From NCBI RefSeq assembly GCF_001981305.1, contig NZ_MSCW01000001.1:372001-436000 (forward strand): 64,000 bases of DNA. The letters run 5' to 3'. This document shows, one piece after another, positions 28,953-38,033 of this stretch; position 1 is the first letter of the stretch, and each line of letters begins with the position of its first letter. Position numbers and translations under genes: made by a program. This DNA is from Marinobacter lutaoensis. GTDB taxonomy: Bacteria > Pseudomonadota > Gammaproteobacteria > Pseudomonadales > Oleiphilaceae. Under the pieces are notes generated by a model. It worked only from the letters and a program-made list of their open reading frames with translations, was not told the origin of the DNA and searched no databases.

Positions 28953-29513
28953 ATGTCAAGAAGTGCCTCAAACGCCGAGTTGCCCAGAACCGTCGATCCG
29001 TATCGGTTGGCGGAGCATAACAGTACGCTGGAGGGAAGTGTTCCCCTCGGCGCCTTGCCACGTTTTCGCGAAGCGGTTCAGGGTTTTGAGGACGGGGCGG
29101 TCTGCCGCGTGAGTCTGTCCTTTTCGATGGACTCCGAGCGCCGCCGGATCGTTTCGGGCAGTCTCGAGGCATCGGTCAACCTGGAGTGTCAGCGATGCAT
29201 GCAGGCCATGCCCGCAGTGCTGACGTCCCGGTTCACTCTGGGCGTGGTGACCAGCGACGCGCAGGCGCAACAGCTGCCCAAAGAGCTGGAGCCGTTTTTG
29301 ACGGACGAGTTCAGCGCGGATCTCTGGGCCATGGTCGAGGACGAACTGCTGCTCGTGCTGCCGCCGTTTCCGCTGCACGAGCGCGACGACTGTCCGGCCC
29401 GGGCCGATCTGGAAGCCTACGAGCCCGAGCATTCGCCGGAGGCACCGAAGAAGGCGGCGGGAAAAGAGAATCCATTCAGCGTGCTGGCGGAGCTGAAGCG
29501 GACGAAACACTGA
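28953..29513 (+). CDS. yceD: YceD family (DUF177) protein
   Basis: 186 aa acidic protein of the DUF177 family, almost always found just before rpmF and thought to act in 23S rRNA accumulation or 50S assembly. The conserved CQRCM pair of cysteines (about residue 80) and the LVED-like acidic middle are present. It opens the rpmF-plsX-fab cluster, 74 bases ahead of rpmF. Start ATG 28953. Confidence 0.93.
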   Translation: MSRSASNAELPRTVDPYRLAEHNSTLEGSVPLGALPRFREAVQGFEDGAVCRVSLSFSMDSERRRIVSGSLEASVNLECQRCMQAMPAVLTSRFTLGVVTSDAQAQQLPKELEPFLTDEFSADLWAMVEDELLLVLPPFPLHERDDCPARADLEAYEPEHSPEAPKKAAGKENPFSVLAELKRTKH

Positions 29514-29587
29514 ACTGGCGCGGCATCCGATCGGGGACAGCGCGCTATGACGAACACACTTGTTACGAATAGGTCAGGAGCATAATC

Positions 29588-29767
29588 ATGGCTGTACAGC
29601 AAAACCGCAAAACCCGTTCCAAGCGTGGTATGCGCCGTTCCCACGATGCGTTGACGGCGGCCACTCTGTCCACGGACGCGACCACCGGCGAAGTTCATCG
29701 TCGTCACCACGTGTCTCCGGACGGTTTCTACCGCGGCAAGCAGGTTATCGCCTCTCGCGACGAGTAA
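29588..29767 (+). CDS. rpmF: 50S ribosomal protein L32
   Basis: 59 aa: [20 protein letters not shown], then a short linker and the [18 protein letters not shown] region typical of L32. It lacks the paired CxxC zinc ribbon cysteines of some L32 versions, so this is the zinc-free type. ATG 29588 follows AGGAGCATAATC. Position between yceD and plsX is conserved across Gammaproteobacteria. Confidence 0.97.
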   Translation: MAVQQNRKTRSKRGMRRSHDALTAATLSTDATTGEVHRRHHVSPDGFYRGKQVIASRDE

Positions 29768-29809
29768 TCCTGTCCGCGTAGGCATCGCCCGGTGTCGGAA
29801 GGGCCGTCG

Positions 29810-30811
29810 ATGAAATCGGTCACGATCGCGGTCGACGCGATGAGTGGCGATCGCGGCCCGGCCGTGGTGGTATCGGCTGCACTGCAGGCGGTCCGGGAAA
29901 ACCAAGCCTTGAGCCTCATTCTGGTGGGAATCCGGAGTGAGCTCGAGGCTTTGTTATGTCAGGACCATCCCCGCATCCGGATTGTGGAAGCGGCGGATGT
30001 CGTGCGCATGAATGAGCGCCCTTCCCATGCCCTCCGGCACAAGAAGAACTCCTCCATGGCCGTCGCCCTGCGTCTGGTTCGGGACGGTGAGGCGCAGGGC
30101 TGTGTCAGCGCCGGCAATACCGGCGCACTCATGGCGTTCGGTCGCACGATCATCCGCATGTATCCGGGGATTGAGCGACCGGCCATCGCCAAGCTGATCC
30201 CCTCGCTCCGTGGCAAATGCCATGTCCTTGATCTTGGCGCCAATGTTGACTCCACCGCCGAGAACCTTTACCAGTACGCTCTGATGGGCTCGCTGATGGC
30301 GTCGGCGATCTGTGGCCAGGTGGAGCCCCGGGTGGCGCTGCTGAACGTCGGCGAGGAAGAGATCAAGGGCAACGAGCAGGTGCGCCTGGCCTCCCATATG
30401 CTGGCCCAGTGCGACACCATCAATTACATCGGTTACGTCGAAGGCAGCGACTTGTTCCGGGATGTGGCGGATGTGGTGGTCTGCGATGGTTTTGTGGGCA
30501 ACATCGCGCTGAAGACTGGCGAAGGGGTGGCCGGGCTGCTGATCGAGCTGATGGAACAGGCGTTCACCCGCAATCTCTATGGTCGCCTGGTCGGTCTGCT
30601 GGCTCGCCCGATCATTTCCCGTCTGCTGCAGATGATGGATCCCTCCCGTCACAACGGCGCCAGTCTGCTTGGACTGCAGGGCGTGGTGATCAAGAGTCAC
30701 GGCAATGCCAACGAGCGGGCCATGCTGGCCGCGATTCGCCAGGCCGTGCGCGAGGTGGAGCTGGAAGTGCCCCGTCGCATCAACGAGCGCCTAGACGACT
30801 TGATGCTCTAG
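29810..30811 (+). CDS. plsX: Phosphate acyltransferase PlsX
   Basis: Converts acyl-ACP to acyl-phosphate, the acyl donor for PlsY in phospholipid synthesis. 333 aa with the family N-terminus MKSVTIAVDAMSGDRGP, the glycine-rich AGNTGALM segment and the C-terminal GASLLGLQGVVIKSHG block. ATG 29810 fits the family start and follows GGAAGGG; an in-frame GTG at 29792 would add six residues. It follows rpmF by 42 bases and precedes fabD. Confidence 0.96.
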   Translation: MKSVTIAVDAMSGDRGPAVVVSAALQAVRENQALSLILVGIRSELEALLCQDHPRIRIVEAADVVRMNERPSHALRHKKNSSMAVALRLVRDGEAQGCVSAGNTGALMAFGRTIIRMYPGIERPAIAKLIPSLRGKCHVLDLGANVDSTAENLYQYALMGSLMASAICGQVEPRVALLNVGEEEIKGNEQVRLASHMLAQCDTINYIGYVEGSDLFRDVADVVVCDGFVGNIALKTGEGVAGLLIELMEQAFTRNLYGRLVGLLARPIISRLLQMMDPSRHNGASLLGLQGVVIKSHGNANERAMLAAIRQAVREVELEVPRRINERLDDLML

Positions 30812-30920
30812 CTGAGACTAAAGTCGCCCTCTATCGGCCGGCCCTTTTACGGATAATTTGGCCTGGCTCGTACTATTGGCTAATCTCACGAAACCCCTCA
30901 ATGACGATAAGATTCGCCCT

Positions 30921-31859
30921 ATGAAATCAGCCTTTATTTTTCCCGGACAAGGGTCCCAGGCGGTCGGCATGCTCAAGGATGCCGCCAGTCACTGGCCCAT
31001 CATCGAAGAAACGTTTGCCGACGCCTCCGCGGTTTTGGGGTACGACCTCTGGCACCTTTGCCAGAACGGCCCCGCGGAGGAGCTGAATCAAACCATGGTC
31101 ACTCAACCGGCGTTGCTGACCGCCAGTGTCGCGCTCTGGCGCCAGTGGTTCGTGGCCGGTGGTCAGGCGCCGGCGTTTGTCGCCGGCCATAGCCTGGGCG
31201 AGTATACCGCCCTGGTGGCGGCTGAGAGCCTGGACTTCGTGGAAGCTGTCAAGCTGGTGCGGCTGCGCGGTGAACTGATGCAGCAGGCGGTACCCGCGGG
31301 CGAGGGCAAGATGGCCGCGATCCTGGGGCTGGACGACGCCGACGTCGTCGCCGCGTGCCAGGAGGCCGCCCAAGGCGACGTGGTCGAGGCCGTGAACTTC
31401 AATGCGCCCGGCCAGGTGGTGATCGCGGGCGCCGCAGCAGCGGTGGATCGTGCCATTGAGTCCTGCAAGGACAAGGGAGCTCGCAAGGCCATGCCGCTGC
31501 CGGTCAGTGTGCCGTCCCATTGTGCGCTGATGAAAGGTGCCGCGGAGGAACTGGCCGAAGCCCTGAACGAGGTGCGCTTTAACGACGCTGTCATTCCGGT
31601 GGTGCAGAATGTCCACGCGCAGCCTGAAACCGACGCCGACACGCTCAAGGCGAATCTGCTGAAACAGCTGTACTCCCCGGTTCTGTGGACCGCTTCGGTT
31701 CAGACGCTGGTGAAGGAGGGCGTCCAGGCCGCGGTGGAATGCGGTACCGGCAAGGTGCTGGCCGGCCTGATCAAGCGCATTGACCGTGGGCTGCCGGTGT
31801 ATGGCATCGAGGAGCCGGATTCGCTGAGCAAGGCCCTGGATGCTCTGGGGCAGTCCTGA
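30921..31859 (+). CDS. fabD: Malonyl-CoA:ACP transacylase
   Basis: Transfers malonyl from CoA to acyl carrier protein in fatty-acid synthesis. 312 aa with FPGQGSQ at the N-terminus, the catalytic Ser in GHSLGEYTALV (about residue 91), the substrate-anchoring Arg in VRLRGELMQ, and the active-site His in VPSHCALM. Start ATG 30921 matches the family N-terminus; the ribosome binding site is weak. A 109-bp gap to plsX could carry an internal promoter. Confidence 0.97.
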   Translation: MKSAFIFPGQGSQAVGMLKDAASHWPIIEETFADASAVLGYDLWHLCQNGPAEELNQTMVTQPALLTASVALWRQWFVAGGQAPAFVAGHSLGEYTALVAAESLDFVEAVKLVRLRGELMQQAVPAGEGKMAAILGLDDADVVAACQEAAQGDVVEAVNFNAPGQVVIAGAAAAVDRAIESCKDKGARKAMPLPVSVPSHCALMKGAAEELAEALNEVRFNDAVIPVVQNVHAQPETDADTLKANLLKQLYSPVLWTASVQTLVKEGVQAAVECGTGKVLAGLIKRIDRGLPVYGIEEPDSLSKALDALGQS

Positions 31860-31874
31860 CACAAGGAGTGATGC

Positions 31875-32618
31875 ATGTCTTTGGAAGGTAAAGTTGCCCT
31901 GGTGACCGGCGCGTCCCGGGGGATCGGAAAGGCCATCGCCCATGCCCTGGCGGCCCAGGGCGCCGACGTGGTGGGAACCGCCACCAGCGCTGCCGGCGCG
32001 GAGGCGATTTCTCAGTCGCTGGCGGCCGCCGGCTTCAAGGGTTACGGGATCGTCATGGATGTGTCGGACCCGGACAGTATAGAGTCCGGCCTGAATGAGC
32101 TCACCGAGAAGAGCGGCAGCCCGCTGATTCTGGTCAACAACGCGGGAATCACCCGGGATAACCTGTTGATGCGGCTGAAAGAAGACGACTGGACCTCGGT
32201 TCTGGAAACCAACCTGACCAGCGTTTACCGACTGAGCAAAGCGGTGCTCCGGGGCATGGCCAAGGCCCGTTGGGGGCGCATCATTAATATCAGCTCGGTG
32301 GTGGCCGGCATGGGCAACCCGGGCCAGGGCAACTACTGCGCGGCCAAGGCCGGTGTGGAGGGGTTTACCCGGAGCCTAGCCAAAGAAATGTCGAACCGGG
32401 GCATCACGGCCAACTGTGTCGCGCCGGGCTTCATCGACACGGATATGACCAAAAAACTGGACGACAAGCAGCGTGAGGCTATGCTGGAAATCATACCAGC
32501 CGGTCGTCTGGGCGAGCCGGAGGAAGTTGCCGCCGTGGTGGCTTTCCTGGCATCCGATGCCGCCGGTTACGTGACGGGGGAAACCATCCACGTCAACGGC
32601 GGGATGTACATGGGATAA
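31875..32618 (+). CDS. fabG: 3-oxoacyl-ACP reductase FabG
   Basis: NADPH-dependent SDR that reduces beta-ketoacyl-ACP. 247 aa with TGASRGIG, NNAG, catalytic Ser in INISSVVAGMGN, and YCAAK (Tyr-x-x-x-Lys). The C-terminus ends with the family-typical GYVTGETIHVNGGMYM. ATG 31875 follows AAGGAG. It is 15 bases after fabD and 136 bases before acpP. Confidence 0.97.
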   Translation: MSLEGKVALVTGASRGIGKAIAHALAAQGADVVGTATSAAGAEAISQSLAAAGFKGYGIVMDVSDPDSIESGLNELTEKSGSPLILVNNAGITRDNLLMRLKEDDWTSVLETNLTSVYRLSKAVLRGMAKARWGRIINISSVVAGMGNPGQGNYCAAKAGVEGFTRSLAKEMSNRGITANCVAPGFIDTDMTKKLDDKQREAMLEIIPAGRLGEPEEVAAVVAFLASDAAGYVTGETIHVNGGMYMG

Positions 32619-32679
32619 GCTCCGCCCGGGGCTTTGTGCGCAACTCCTTGTCGCGCAACATGTTTGACTGAGTCCCTGC

Positions 32680-32708
32680 TTGTTTGCAGGTGGGGTTTAA
32701 TCTAAACT
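32680..32708 (+). promoter_or_regulatory. Candidate acpP promoter
   Basis: TTGTTT (32680-32685), a 17-base spacer and TAAACT (32703-32708), 47 bases upstream of acpP. A separate promoter for acpP would fit its need for very high expression. Confidence 0.45.
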
Positions 32709-32754
32709 GCCAGCAATTGAATGTTGCTTGGTTGACACACAAAGTGAGGACATT

Positions 32755-32988
32755 ATGAGTACAGTTGAAGAGCGCGTGAAGAAGATCGTTTGTGAACAGC
32801 TGGGCGTGAAAGAGTCCGAAGTTCAGAACACGTCTTCTTTTGTCGAGGACCTTGGCGCTGACTCACTGGACACGGTTGAGCTGGTGATGGCTCTGGAAGA
32901 GGAATTCGAAACCGAAATTCCCGACGAGGAAGCCGAAAAGCTGAGCACGGTTCAGGACGCGATCGACTACATCGTCGCGCATACCTGA
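32755..32988 (+). CDS. acpP: Acyl carrier protein
   Basis: 77 aa, very acidic four-helix protein that carries the growing acyl chain. The phosphopantetheine attachment Ser is in [18 protein letters not shown] (Ser37). ATG 32755 follows GTGAGG. It is followed at once by a strong terminator-like hairpin, which would give abundant short acpP transcripts with partial read-through to fabF. Confidence 0.98.
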   Translation: MSTVEERVKKIVCEQLGVKESEVQNTSSFVEDLGADSLDTVELVMALEEEFETEIPDEEAEKLSTVQDAIDYIVAHT

Positions 32989-33017
32989 TCACCCCTGCAT
33001 TTGTAAGCCAGGCCAAA

Positions 33018-33054
33018 AGCCGTCCTTGTGAAATATCGAGGGACGGCTTTTTTA
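33018..33054 (+). terminator. Terminator after acpP
   Basis: AGCCGTCC...GGACGGCT stem with an internal loop region and a TTTTTTATT tail, 30 bases after the acpP stop. It probably sets the acpP to fabF expression ratio. Confidence 0.88.
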
Positions 33055-33118
33055 TTGGGTAAAATTCGGGTTCAATCGCCGGTCGGCGAGTCACGGATCA
33101 AGTCAGGTATAAACGGAT

Positions 33119-34366
33119 ATGAGCAAACGACGGGTTGTTATCACCGGCCTGGGGATGGTGTCTCCGGTCGGTAACGATGTACGGACCGCCTGGGAGGCCA
33201 TCCAGGCCGGCCGCAGTGGTATCGGCATGATCGACCGTTTCGATGCATCCGAGTACAACACCCGGATTGGCGGTGCCGTCAGGAATCTGGATATCGGTGA
33301 GTATCTGTCCGCCAAGGACGCGCGCAAGCTGGACGCCTTCATCCACTATGGCCTGATCGCGGCCCAGCAGGCGGTGGACGACAGTGGCCTGGGGGACTAC
33401 CCGGCTCTGGATCGCGATCGGGTGGGGGTGGCCATCGGCTCCGGAATCGGGGGCCTGGAATTCATTGAAAAGAGCGTCATTCAGATGGATACGGCGGGGC
33501 CTCGCAAGGTGTCACCGTTCTTCGTGCCAGCGTCGGTGATTAACATGATCTCCGGCAACGTGGCCATACGGTTCGGGTATCGGGGCCCGAACATCGCCAT
33601 CGTCACTGCCTGCACCACGGGTACCCATAACATCGGCTACGCCGCCCGCACCATCGCCTACGGCGATGCCGACGTGATGCTGGCCGGCGGCTCCGAGATG
33701 GCCACCACCCGGACCGGCGTGGCGGCGTTCTCCGCTGCCCGGGCCCTGTCCACCCGCAACGACGAACCGGAAAAGGCCAGCCGGCCCTGGGATCGTGACC
33801 GGGACGGCTTCGTGCTGAGCGACGGGGCCGGCGTCCTGGTTCTGGAAGACCTGGAGCACGCCCGGAAACGGGGGGCGCCCATCTACGGCGAGGTGGTTGG
33901 CTTTGGCATGAGCGACGACGCCTACCACATCACTGCGCCGCCGGAGAATGGCGATGGCGCTGCCCTGGCGATGCGCAACGCGCTCCGGGACGCGGGACTG
34001 GCACCCGAGGCGATTGACTATATCAACGCCCACGGTACCTCCACCCAGGTGGGGGACGTGGCGGAGGTCAAGGCCGTGAAGAGTGTGTTCGGGCCCCATG
34101 CCGACAAGCTGGCGATCAGCAGTACCAAGTCCATGACCGGGCACCTGCTGGGCGCGGCCGGCGCGGTGGAGGCCATCTTCTCGGTGCTGGCGCTGCGGGA
34201 TGGCGTGCTGCCGCCCACGATCAACCTGGACAACCCGGACGAGGGCTGTGACCTGGATTTCGTGGCTAACCGGAGCCGTCGAGCGGACCTGCGTTACGCG
34301 CTGTCCAATTCCTTCGGTTTTGGCGGCACCAACGGCACCCTGATTTTCCGGCGCTACGAGGACTGA
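33119..34366 (+). CDS. fabF: 3-oxoacyl-ACP synthase II
   Basis: Condensing enzyme KAS II, 415 aa. The Cys-His-His triad is visible: Cys in TACTTGTHN, His in NAHGTST and His in [11 protein letters not shown]. The N-terminus [15 protein letters not shown] is typical. It also allows temperature control of membrane fatty acids in E. coli. ATG 33119. pabC begins five bases after the stop. Confidence 0.97.
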   Translation: MSKRRVVITGLGMVSPVGNDVRTAWEAIQAGRSGIGMIDRFDASEYNTRIGGAVRNLDIGEYLSAKDARKLDAFIHYGLIAAQQAVDDSGLGDYPALDRDRVGVAIGSGIGGLEFIEKSVIQMDTAGPRKVSPFFVPASVINMISGNVAIRFGYRGPNIAIVTACTTGTHNIGYAARTIAYGDADVMLAGGSEMATTRTGVAAFSAARALSTRNDEPEKASRPWDRDRDGFVLSDGAGVLVLEDLEHARKRGAPIYGEVVGFGMSDDAYHITAPPENGDGAALAMRNALRDAGLAPEAIDYINAHGTSTQVGDVAEVKAVKSVFGPHADKLAISSTKSMTGHLLGAAGAVEAIFSVLALRDGVLPPTINLDNPDEGCDLDFVANRSRRADLRYALSNSFGFGGTNGTLIFRRYED

Positions 34367-34371
34367 TCCCG

Positions 34372-35190
34372 GTGCTCCGGGTGTTCTGGGCGGAGGAGGG
34401 CGGACTGCCCGCCGGGGACCGGGGCCTGGCGTACGGAGACGGGCTGTTCGAAACCATCCGCATGCAGGGAGCCCGGGGTACCCTGGTCGGCCGGCATCTT
34501 GAGCGCATGGCCCGGGATGCCGCCCGTCTGGGTATCGAGGTCCCGCCCGCGGCGTTGCGCGGGGCCTTTTGCCAAGCGGCCGAACGCTATGGCGCGGGAC
34601 CGAAGCCAGCCGGCTGGGTGCTCAAGCTGATCCTGACCCGGGGTGAGGGCGGGCGCGGCTATCGTGCCGAGGCGGGCCTGCGCCCCCATCTGCTGGTGTC
34701 CGCCAGTGCCCTGCCACCGTCTCCGGACAGACACGGGGTCTGCGTTGACTTTTCCAGGGTGCCGCTGACGGTCCACCCCATGCTGGCCGGGATCAAGTCC
34801 CTGAACCGGTTGCAGCAGGTGATGGCAGCCCGGGAACTGGATGACTCGTTGTTCGAAGTCCTGATGTTGAATGCTCAGGGCGAGTTGGTGGAGGGGACCC
34901 GGACCAACCTGGTGGTCAATCGGGACGGCGCCTGGATTACGCCGCCGACCCCGAGCCTGGCGGTGGCCGGGGTGATGCGCCAATGGTTGCTGGAGACCCT
35001 GCGCAGCCGGGGTGAGCCGGTGCTGGAACGGGCCCTGTCTCCGGACGAGGTGCTCGATGGCCGCTGCCGGGGGCTGTACCTGATGAACAGCGTGATTGGA
35101 ATCGTGCCGGTTCGCCAGTTGGCGGGGCATGATTTGCCTGTTGAGGATCGACTTGCGACAATCTGCGATCCCTTGGAAACACTGGAATAA
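34372..35190 (+). CDS. pabC: Aminodeoxychorismate lyase
   Basis: PLP enzyme that releases p-aminobenzoate from aminodeoxychorismate for folate synthesis; 272 aa (E. coli 269). The N-terminal RGLAYGDGLFETIR, the Lys of GIKSLNRLQQV (likely PLP Schiff base) and EGTRTNLVV are fold-IV aminotransferase motifs. The start is GTG 34372. Position between fabF and mltG is conserved. Confidence 0.94.
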   Translation: MLRVFWAEEGGLPAGDRGLAYGDGLFETIRMQGARGTLVGRHLERMARDAARLGIEVPPAALRGAFCQAAERYGAGPKPAGWVLKLILTRGEGGRGYRAEAGLRPHLLVSASALPPSPDRHGVCVDFSRVPLTVHPMLAGIKSLNRLQQVMAARELDDSLFEVLMLNAQGELVEGTRTNLVVNRDGAWITPPTPSLAVAGVMRQWLLETLRSRGEPVLERALSPDEVLDGRCRGLYLMNSVIGIVPVRQLAGHDLPVEDRLATICDPLETLE

Positions 35191-35195
35191 GTCGT

Positions 35196-36266
35196 TTGCT
35201 CAAGAAGTTACTCATTACACTTGGCAGTGTCCTGATGCTGGCGGCAGCCGGAACGGGGCTGTGGCTCTGGCAGGGCCTGAAAACCCTGGAGCAGCCCGTA
35301 CCGCTGGCCGAGCCGCTGCTTCTGGACGTGCCGTCCGGGACCCCGTTTAATCGCCTGGCGGTGATGCTGGAGCAGCAGGGCGTGGTCGAGCGGAGCCTGT
35401 GGCTCAAGCTCTATGGTCGGCTCAACCCGCGAATGTCCCGTATTAAAGCCGGGGAGTACGAACTGGCTCCCGGCATGACCGTGCTTGGTCTGATAGGGGC
35501 GATGGTGCGCGGCGACGTCAAGCACTGGTCTATCCAGTTCATTGAGGGCTGGACCTTCAAGGACATGCGGGCGGCGCTGGCCCGTGCCGAGCGACTCCGG
35601 AAGACCACCACGGACTGGACCGACGAGCAGGTCATGGCCGCCCTGGGCGCGGCGGGGGAGCATCCGGAGGGCCGCTTCTTCCCGGACACCTATCTGTTCA
35701 CCAGCGCCGATTCCGACCTGGACCTATTGCGGCGAGCTTACACCCGGATGGAATCCGTGCTGGCCGAGGAGTGGGCCAACCGAAAGGACGGACTGCCCTA
35801 CGAGACGCCGTATGAAGCGCTGATTATGGCCTCGATTGTGGAACGGGAAACCGGCGTGCCGGAAGAACGGGACGAGGTGGCGGGCGTGTTTGTCCGGCGC
35901 CTGCAGAAGGGCATGCGACTGCAGACCGATCCCACGGTCATCTATGGCATGGGGGAGAAATACAGGGGACGCATCGGTGCCAGGGACCTGAGAACCTACA
36001 CGCCCTACAATACCTACCGCATTCCGGGGTTGCCGCCGACCCCCATTGCCTTGCCCGGCCGCGAGGCCATTCATGCCGCGCTGCACCCGGACGATGGCGA
36101 TTCGCTCTATTTCGTCGCCCGCGGCGACGGCACCCACAAGTTTTCCCGGACACTGGCCGAACACCAGAAAGCCGTGCGGGAGTACCAGCTCAACCGGCGC
36201 GAGGATTACCGATCCTCGCCGGCGCCGGTGGACGCCCCGGGAAAAGACGAGGAGACAGGGCCGTGA
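35196..36266 (+). CDS. mltG: Endolytic murein transglycosylase MltG
   Basis: Inner-membrane lytic transglycosylase that cuts nascent peptidoglycan strands and sets their length; 356 aa. One N-terminal membrane helix (about 3-22), a LysM-like region, then the YceG catalytic domain with Glu in ASIVERETGVPEER and the signature LQTDPTVIYGMG and NTYRIPGLPPTPI. Start TTG 35196, five bases after pabC. Its 3' end overlaps tmk by four bases. Confidence 0.95.
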   Translation: MLKKLLITLGSVLMLAAAGTGLWLWQGLKTLEQPVPLAEPLLLDVPSGTPFNRLAVMLEQQGVVERSLWLKLYGRLNPRMSRIKAGEYELAPGMTVLGLIGAMVRGDVKHWSIQFIEGWTFKDMRAALARAERLRKTTTDWTDEQVMAALGAAGEHPEGRFFPDTYLFTSADSDLDLLRRAYTRMESVLAEEWANRKDGLPYETPYEALIMASIVERETGVPEERDEVAGVFVRRLQKGMRLQTDPTVIYGMGEKYRGRIGARDLRTYTPYNTYRIPGLPPTPIALPGREAIHAALHPDDGDSLYFVARGDGTHKFSRTLAEHQKAVREYQLNRREDYRSSPAPVDAPGKDEETGP

Positions 36267-36895
36267 AGCGGGGGCTGTTCCTGACATTCGAGGGCACCGA
36301 GGGCGTGGGTAAGTCGACCCAGCTCAAGAACGCGGCGGAGATGCTGGAGTCTGCGGGGGTTCCCGTCCTGGTGACCCGCGAGCCGGGGGGCACCCCGATG
36401 GCGGAAGCGATACGGGAGCTGCTGCTGGCTCCCCGGGAGGAACCGGTGCACGAGCTGACCGAACTGCTGCTGATGTTCGCCGCCCGGGCCCAGCACCTGC
36501 ACACCCGCATCCTGCCGGCCCTGGCGGCGGGGCAGTGGGTGTTGTGTGACCGTTTCACCGACGCCACCTTTGCCTATCAGGGCGGCGGCCGAGGTGTCTC
36601 CCGGGACATCATCGGCCAGCTGGAAACTCTGGTTCAGGGGAGCGTGCGCCCCGATCACGTCATTCTGCTCGACGCCCCGGTGGCGGTGGGCATGGCCCGG
36701 GCCCGTCACCGGGGGGCGCTGGATCGTTTCGAGCAGGAGTCGGTGGCGTTTTTCGAGCGTATTCGGGCGGCCTATCATGAGCGTGCGCAGGCCCATCCGG
36801 AACGCTACCACCGGGTGGATGCGTCCGCGCCCCTGGCCGAGGTGTCGGCACGGGTCCGGGAGCTGATCCAGGGTTTTCTCCGGTCGAATGGCTGA
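36263..36895 (+). CDS. tmk: Thymidylate kinase
   Basis: Phosphorylates dTMP to dTDP; 210 aa. P-loop EGTEGVGKSTQ, the DRF motif in LCDRFTDATFAYQGGGRG, and the Arg-containing LID segment (ARHRGALDRFEQE) are all present. GTG 36263 overlaps the mltG stop (GTGA). In most relatives holB, pilZ and tatD follow tmk; here the unit ends and an AraC-type regulator follows. Confidence 0.96.
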   Translation: MKRGLFLTFEGTEGVGKSTQLKNAAEMLESAGVPVLVTREPGGTPMAEAIRELLLAPREEPVHELTELLLMFAARAQHLHTRILPALAAGQWVLCDRFTDATFAYQGGGRGVSRDIIGQLETLVQGSVRPDHVILLDAPVAVGMARARHRGALDRFEQESVAFFERIRAAYHERAQAHPERYHRVDASAPLAEVSARVRELIQGFLRSNG

Positions 36896-36988
36896 ATTGA
36901 ACCTGTCGGCATGTCATACGATTCGTGCATTTTTTGCCCGGATTTGCTTTAATTCGCCGATGTTTTCAAACCTGGACCGGTTGCCCCA

Positions 36989-37771
36989 ATGCTTGATGCA
37001 CGCTTGCTGAAGCTGCCCATCGCATCCGAGCAGCATCGTCATGAACATCATCAGATCGTGGTCTGTGTCCGCGGCGCCGCGGAACTGAATGTGGATGGCA
37101 CGGGCTCCTGCCTCGATACCTGGAAAGCCTGTCTGGTGCCAACCGAGGCTCGCCATGACTATTGTGGCGACAATCAGAACCACGTTCTGGTTATTGACCT
37201 GGACCCGTTCAGCCCGGCCCTGACGGTTCCCTCCCATGTGGCCTACGACCGCTTGGTGCCGCTGTTCGAGCGCCCGCGCACCTTGAAGATGGATAACCGG
37301 CTGCAGGGTCTGGTGCAGTTCGCGGCGGAAGAGTTCAGCCGGGCTCCGGACAACCAGGATCTCAAGCACCATCTCGCCGCCAGCATCCTCTACTGCATGG
37401 CGGACCGGCTCAACGACGGACGCCGCATTCTCACCTCACGCAATACCCTCAATCCCGACGCCATCCGGCGTTACATCATGAACAATCTGCACCGGAAAAT
37501 TCGGGTCGAGGATCTGGCGGGGGTGGCGTGCCTGAGTGTCAGCCGGTTTCATGAGACATTCCGGGAAGTGACGGGGATCACACCTCACCAATTCCTGCTG
37601 CAAACCCGGATCGAACAGGCGGTTCAGCTGCTATCCTCCACCTCGTTGCCGGTTTCGGAGGTCAGCTATCGCACCGGGTTTTCATCCCAGAGTGCCCTGA
37701 CCAACGCTCTGCGGAAATACAAGGGCACAACCCCTGCCAAATTGCGGCTGATTGAGCAGAAAGTGGCTTGA
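36989..37771 (+). CDS. AraC-family regulator, probably of proline utilization (PruR-like)
   Basis: 260 aa. An N-terminal cupin-like sensing part (about 1-150, with HRHEHHQIVVCVRG) precedes a C-terminal AraC/XylS double helix-turn-helix (about 155-255, with RVEDLAGVACLSVSRFHETFREVTG and VSEVSYRTGFSSQSALTNALRKYKG). In Pseudomonas an AraC/XylS regulator, PruR, activates proline uptake and catabolism. The position 262 bases ahead of putP on the same strand suggests that role here, which is an inference from context. putA is not in the window. Confidence 0.82.
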   Translation: MLDARLLKLPIASEQHRHEHHQIVVCVRGAAELNVDGTGSCLDTWKACLVPTEARHDYCGDNQNHVLVIDLDPFSPALTVPSHVAYDRLVPLFERPRTLKMDNRLQGLVQFAAEEFSRAPDNQDLKHHLAASILYCMADRLNDGRRILTSRNTLNPDAIRRYIMNNLHRKIRVEDLAGVACLSVSRFHETFREVTGITPHQFLLQTRIEQAVQLLSSTSLPVSEVSYRTGFSSQSALTNALRKYKGTTPAKLRLIEQKVA

Positions 37772-37794
37772 CGGGCCGTGGCGGGCGCCGTTTC

Positions 37795-37807
37795 AGGATG
37801 ATCCTGC
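37795..37807. promoter_or_regulatory. Palindrome upstream of putP, possible operator
   Basis: CAGGAT-G-ATCCTG is a perfect palindrome 227 bases ahead of putP, followed by AT-rich sequence with promoter-like hexamers (TTGTAA at 37825, TAATAC near 37845). It could be the site for the AraC-type protein, but AraC sites are usually direct repeats. Confidence 0.3.
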
Positions 37808-38033
37808 AAAAGAATCGTAGGATTTTGTAAGCTCAGTATCCGTAGTAATACTAATGTATAGCGCCAAGCGAACTTCGGTTAACCGGGGCTGAGCTGTTGT
37901 CCGAAAGGACCTGCAATGGGAACTGCAGATCGAGCTGTACGTGCCGGATCCAGGGCTGCCCTGGGTGCTGGCGCGTTATTTGTTTTTGAGTCAACAACAA
38001 GTAACCCAACTAGCGCACGGGGAGAAAACCGAA

